From assembly GCA_002404215.1 (NCBI GenBank), contig DHJG01000233.1:1-7167 (forward strand): a stretch of DNA of 7,167 nucleotides, in the 5' to 3' direction. Below, piece after piece: positions 5,405-7,167 of this stretch. Position 1 is the first letter of the stretch; each line of letters begins with the position of its first letter. The DNA is from Desulfosporosinus sp. UBA4726 (GTDB lineage: Bacteria > Bacillota > Desulfitobacteriia > Desulfitobacteriales > Desulfitobacteriaceae). Under the pieces are notes generated by a model that saw only the letters and a program-made list of their open reading frames with translations, was not told the DNA's origin and did no database searches. Both the position numbers and the translations under genes were made by a program.

Positions 5405-5620
5405 ATGCCTATGTATGAATTTCAGTGTCCAAACTGTGGTGTTGTGACAACGGAATTGTGTAGAATGGGAGAAAATGGTGAATCGTTGTTGTGCTCAGCA
5501 TGTGGGCTTACTGGACTAATGAAACAAATCTCTGGGTTTGCAAGTCTTGGCCTCTCCGGTGGGTCCGGGGGCGGAAACTGCTCAGCAGGATGTAGTGGAA
5601 ATTGCGCATCGTGTCATTGA
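5405..5620 (+). CDS. FmdB-family zinc-ribbon protein with Cys-rich tail
   Basis: The 71-residue protein opens MPMYEFQCPNCG, the hallmark of the FmdB/CxxC small zinc-ribbon family. Two CxxC knuckles (Cys8/Cys11 and Cys30/Cys33) should hold one zinc; Cys19 is extra. After ISGF a Gly/Ser linker (about 46-58) leads to a tail with Cys59, Cys63, Cys67 and Cys70, ending CASCH. The start is ATG 5405, 10 nt after GGGAGG (5389-5394); an in-frame TTG at 5387 lies before that site and is not used. Family members are cytoplasmic, often called putative regulators, but no precise role is established. It is the first gene of the operon, 16 nt ahead of trmL. The short window of Gly/Ser repeats and the cysteine tail are typical of clostridial members, to my recollection. 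Confidence 0.85.
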   Translation: MPMYEFQCPNCGVVTTELCRMGENGESLLCSACGLTGLMKQISGFASLGLSGGSGGGNCSAGCSGNCASCH

Positions 5621-5636
5621 AAGGGGAACAAACGTC

Positions 5637-6107
5637 TTGAATAAGCGCCTGAATATTGTCCTAGTTGAGCCGGAAATTCCTCCGAATACGGGGAATGTGG
5701 CTCGGCTTTGTGCTGCAACTGGGGCAACACTTCATTTAGTAAAACCATTAGGATTTAGTATCGATGACAAGCAATTAAAACGTGCTGGCTTAGATTACTG
5801 GCACTTACTTGATATATTTGTCTATGAAAACTTCGAGGATTTTGAGGAAAAGAACCCTGTAGGAACCCGATACTTAGCGACCACAAAAGGTGGACGAGGG
5901 TATACCGATCTAAGCTATGACCCTGGGGGATACCTGCTTTTTGGGAAGGAAACTAAAGGATTAGCTCCCGAAATTTTAGCGCGTTACCCGGATACGACCT
6001 TTCGGTTGCCGATGCGTGCGGAAGCCCGTTCCTTGAACTTATCGAATTCTGTGGCAGTTGTTGTCTATGAAACATTAAGGCAATGGGGTTTCCCTGGTCT
6101 TATATAG
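5637..6107 (+). CDS. trmL: tRNA (cytidine/uridine-34-2'-O)-methyltransferase
   Basis: This 156-residue SPOUT-class enzyme methylates the ribose at the wobble position of certain leucine tRNAs using S-adenosylmethionine. Signatures are EPEIPPNTGNVARLCAATG (11-29, with the Asn and Arg of motif 1), KPLGFS (36-41), KRAGLDYW (48-55), LFGKETKGL (101-109) and RLPMRAEARSLNLSNSVAV (123-141), the trefoil-knot region that binds the cofactor. Length matches family members (about 155-160). It starts with TTG at 5637, 10 nt after AAGGGG (5621-5626); no ATG lies nearby in frame, and the homologous N-terminus begins here. Its ribosome binding site abuts the fmdB stop and its stop lies 14 nt before tagO, so all three genes look co-transcribed. 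Confidence 0.92.
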   Translation: MNKRLNIVLVEPEIPPNTGNVARLCAATGATLHLVKPLGFSIDDKQLKRAGLDYWHLLDIFVYENFEDFEEKNPVGTRYLATTKGGRGYTDLSYDPGGYLLFGKETKGLAPEILARYPDTTFRLPMRAEARSLNLSNSVAVVVYETLRQWGFPGLI

Positions 6108-6121
6108 AAAGGAGGTCAATC

Positions 6122-7165
6122 ATGACCTATGTGTTAACCTTTTTCATGGCACTTGTGATAGCGGTCATCGCTACGCCAGTTTCTATGAAATTGGCGGCTA
6201 AATGGGGAGCAATTGCTTATCCAGGCGGTCGGCATGTTCACACTAAACCAATTCCCCGTCTCGGCGGGTTGGCAATATATGCTGCATTTTGGAGTGCAGC
6301 TTTGATCATGCAAGTGTGGGATGAACAAATGACGGGATTATTCCTGGGAAGCACGATCATTATGGTGGTTGGAATTTGGGACGATATTCGGGGAATGCGA
6401 CCGTTAGTTAAGCTTTTTTGGCAAATCGCAGCAGCGTCGGTGCTGGTCTTCTTCGGCTTTTCTATGAATAATATATCGTTACCCCTGATCGGACCCGTTG
6501 ATTTTGAATATCTTGGGCTAAGCGCCATCGGAATAGTGTTAATGCTCTTTTGGGTTGTCGGATTGGTGAACACCGTCAATGTTTCAGATGGACTTGATGG
6601 ACTAGCCGCCGGGATTTGTTTTATGGTGGCTCTGTTACTGTTTTGGTCAGCGAATCGGATTGGTCAACTTCCTGCTGCCCATCTTACCCTGGCCTTGGCC
6701 GGAGCGCTCCTTGGCTTCTTAGTTTTTAATTTTCCCCCGGCGCGTGTTTTCATGGGAGATTCAGGAAGTATGTTCCTTGGATATGTTATTGGAGGGCTTT
6801 CCATAATGGGTTTGCTTAAAACGGCGACGATTCTGGGATTGGTTTTTCCACTCTTGGTTTTAGGCATGCCGGTTACTGACCTAACCTTTGCCATTATTCG
6901 CCGAAAACTGCGAGGGCAGTCGATGGCAACAGCTGACCGAGGGCATCTTCACCATCGTTTACTGGATGCAGGTTTGAGTCAACGGTCAGCAGTGCTTTCA
7001 ATGTATGGGATAAGTGCTTGCTTTGGTGTGGCCGCTGTACTTGGGGCCAAGGGACAATGGATTTGGGCCCTCACTATTCTCCTCTTAGTCTTTGCTTTAC
7101 TTATTATCATTCTTATGCGCAGGACATCTATGCTGGCTGTCTTTAGTCGACGTCATTCCAAATAA
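6122..7165 (+). CDS. tagO: Undecaprenyl-phosphate GlcNAc-1-phosphate transferase (TagO/WecA family)
   Basis: The 347-residue polytopic membrane protein moves an N-acetylhexosamine-1-phosphate from a UDP-sugar to undecaprenyl phosphate, the first step of teichoic-acid or similar wall-glycopolymer synthesis. Visible motifs are HTKPIPRLGG (40-49, cytoplasmic loop 1), DDIRGMRP (87-94, Asp-Asp for magnesium), NVSDGLDGLAAG (153-164, catalytic Asp156/Asp159), FMGDSGSMFLGY (210-221) and DRGHLHHRLL (272-281). The HxHHR form separates TagO/WecA from MraY. About ten hydrophobic segments are spread over the chain. It starts at ATG 6122, 5 nt after AGGAGGT (6110-6116), and ends with TAA, two bases before the window edge, so it appears complete. 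Whether the glycopolymer is a teichoic acid or another sugar polymer cannot be told here. Confidence 0.92.
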   Translation: MTYVLTFFMALVIAVIATPVSMKLAAKWGAIAYPGGRHVHTKPIPRLGGLAIYAAFWSAALIMQVWDEQMTGLFLGSTIIMVVGIWDDIRGMRPLVKLFWQIAAASVLVFFGFSMNNISLPLIGPVDFEYLGLSAIGIVLMLFWVVGLVNTVNVSDGLDGLAAGICFMVALLLFWSANRIGQLPAAHLTLALAGALLGFLVFNFPPARVFMGDSGSMFLGYVIGGLSIMGLLKTATILGLVFPLLVLGMPVTDLTFAIIRRKLRGQSMATADRGHLHHRLLDAGLSQRSAVLSMYGISACFGVAAVLGAKGQWIWALTILLLVFALLIIILMRRTSMLAVFSRRHSK

Positions 7166-7167
7166 TC

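Noticed and set aside
5538..5636. Longer N-terminus for trmL starting inside fmdB
   Set aside because: The extra 33 residues read the fmdB sequence in another frame and do not occur at the start of TrmL family proteins; TTG 5637 with AAGGGG fits.
6238..6579. 113-codon reverse frame inside tagO
   Set aside because: It is antisense to conserved TagO motifs, with no membrane or domain signature and no promoter or ribosome binding site of its own.
1..7167. CRISPR array, tRNA, rRNA or insertion sequence
   Set aside because: No regularly spaced repeats, no TTCGANNCC-type T-arm, no rRNA stretches and no transposase or terminal inverted repeats were seen.

Overview
The window looks like chromosomal DNA from a low-GC Gram-positive anaerobe, most likely a spore-forming clostridium of the Desulfitobacterium/Desulfosporosinus (Peptococcaceae) kind. 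This is inferred from strong AGGAGG-type ribosome binding sites, close resemblance of several proteins to Bacillus families (AlaT/YugH, AlaR/YugG, TrmL, TagO), an Aquifex-type short aconitase and an FmdB zinc-ribbon protein. The genus cannot be proven from the sequence alone.

Layout. (1) Positions 1-1460 are an AT-rich, gene-poor stretch. It holds a GC-rich imperfect repeat at the left edge and a 14-bp GAAA-capped hairpin whose 3' arm can also pair with the ribosome binding site of a 25-codon reading frame. That frame encodes little more than a lipoprotein-type signal peptide ending at its cysteine. Next come a complete 166-residue lipoprotein that looks like DUF3888 and a possible 50-residue membrane peptide with no canonical start codon. 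The last codons of that peptide lie in a perfect 18-bp terminator stem. (2) Positions 1484-5150 are a leftward cluster. It reads, in transcription order, aconitase (acnA), an Lrp/AsnC regulator (alaR) and a PLP aminotransferase (alaT). alaR has its own candidate promoter with a dyad over the -10, and alaT overlaps alaR by ATGA. (3) Positions 5151-5404 are a divergent intergenic region with a 12-bp inverted repeat in the acnA leader and a separate dyad before a good rightward promoter. (4) Positions 5405-7165 are a tight rightward operon: fmdB-like zinc ribbon, trmL tRNA methyltransferase and tagO/wecA-type glycosyl-phosphate transferase.

How the genes work together. Aconitase feeds citrate to isocitrate and on to 2-oxoglutarate. 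The aminotransferase uses the glutamate/2-oxoglutarate pair with pyruvate/alanine, and AlaR is the probable local regulator, so region 2 sits where central carbon meets amino-acid nitrogen. Region 4 is housekeeping: wobble-base tRNA modification plus the first committed step of an undecaprenyl-linked cell-wall glycopolymer.

The core metabolic genes are ordinary. The most interesting material is in the first 1.5 kb: a possible RNA switch controlling a signal-peptide-only gene, and a tiny membrane ORF fused to its own terminator.
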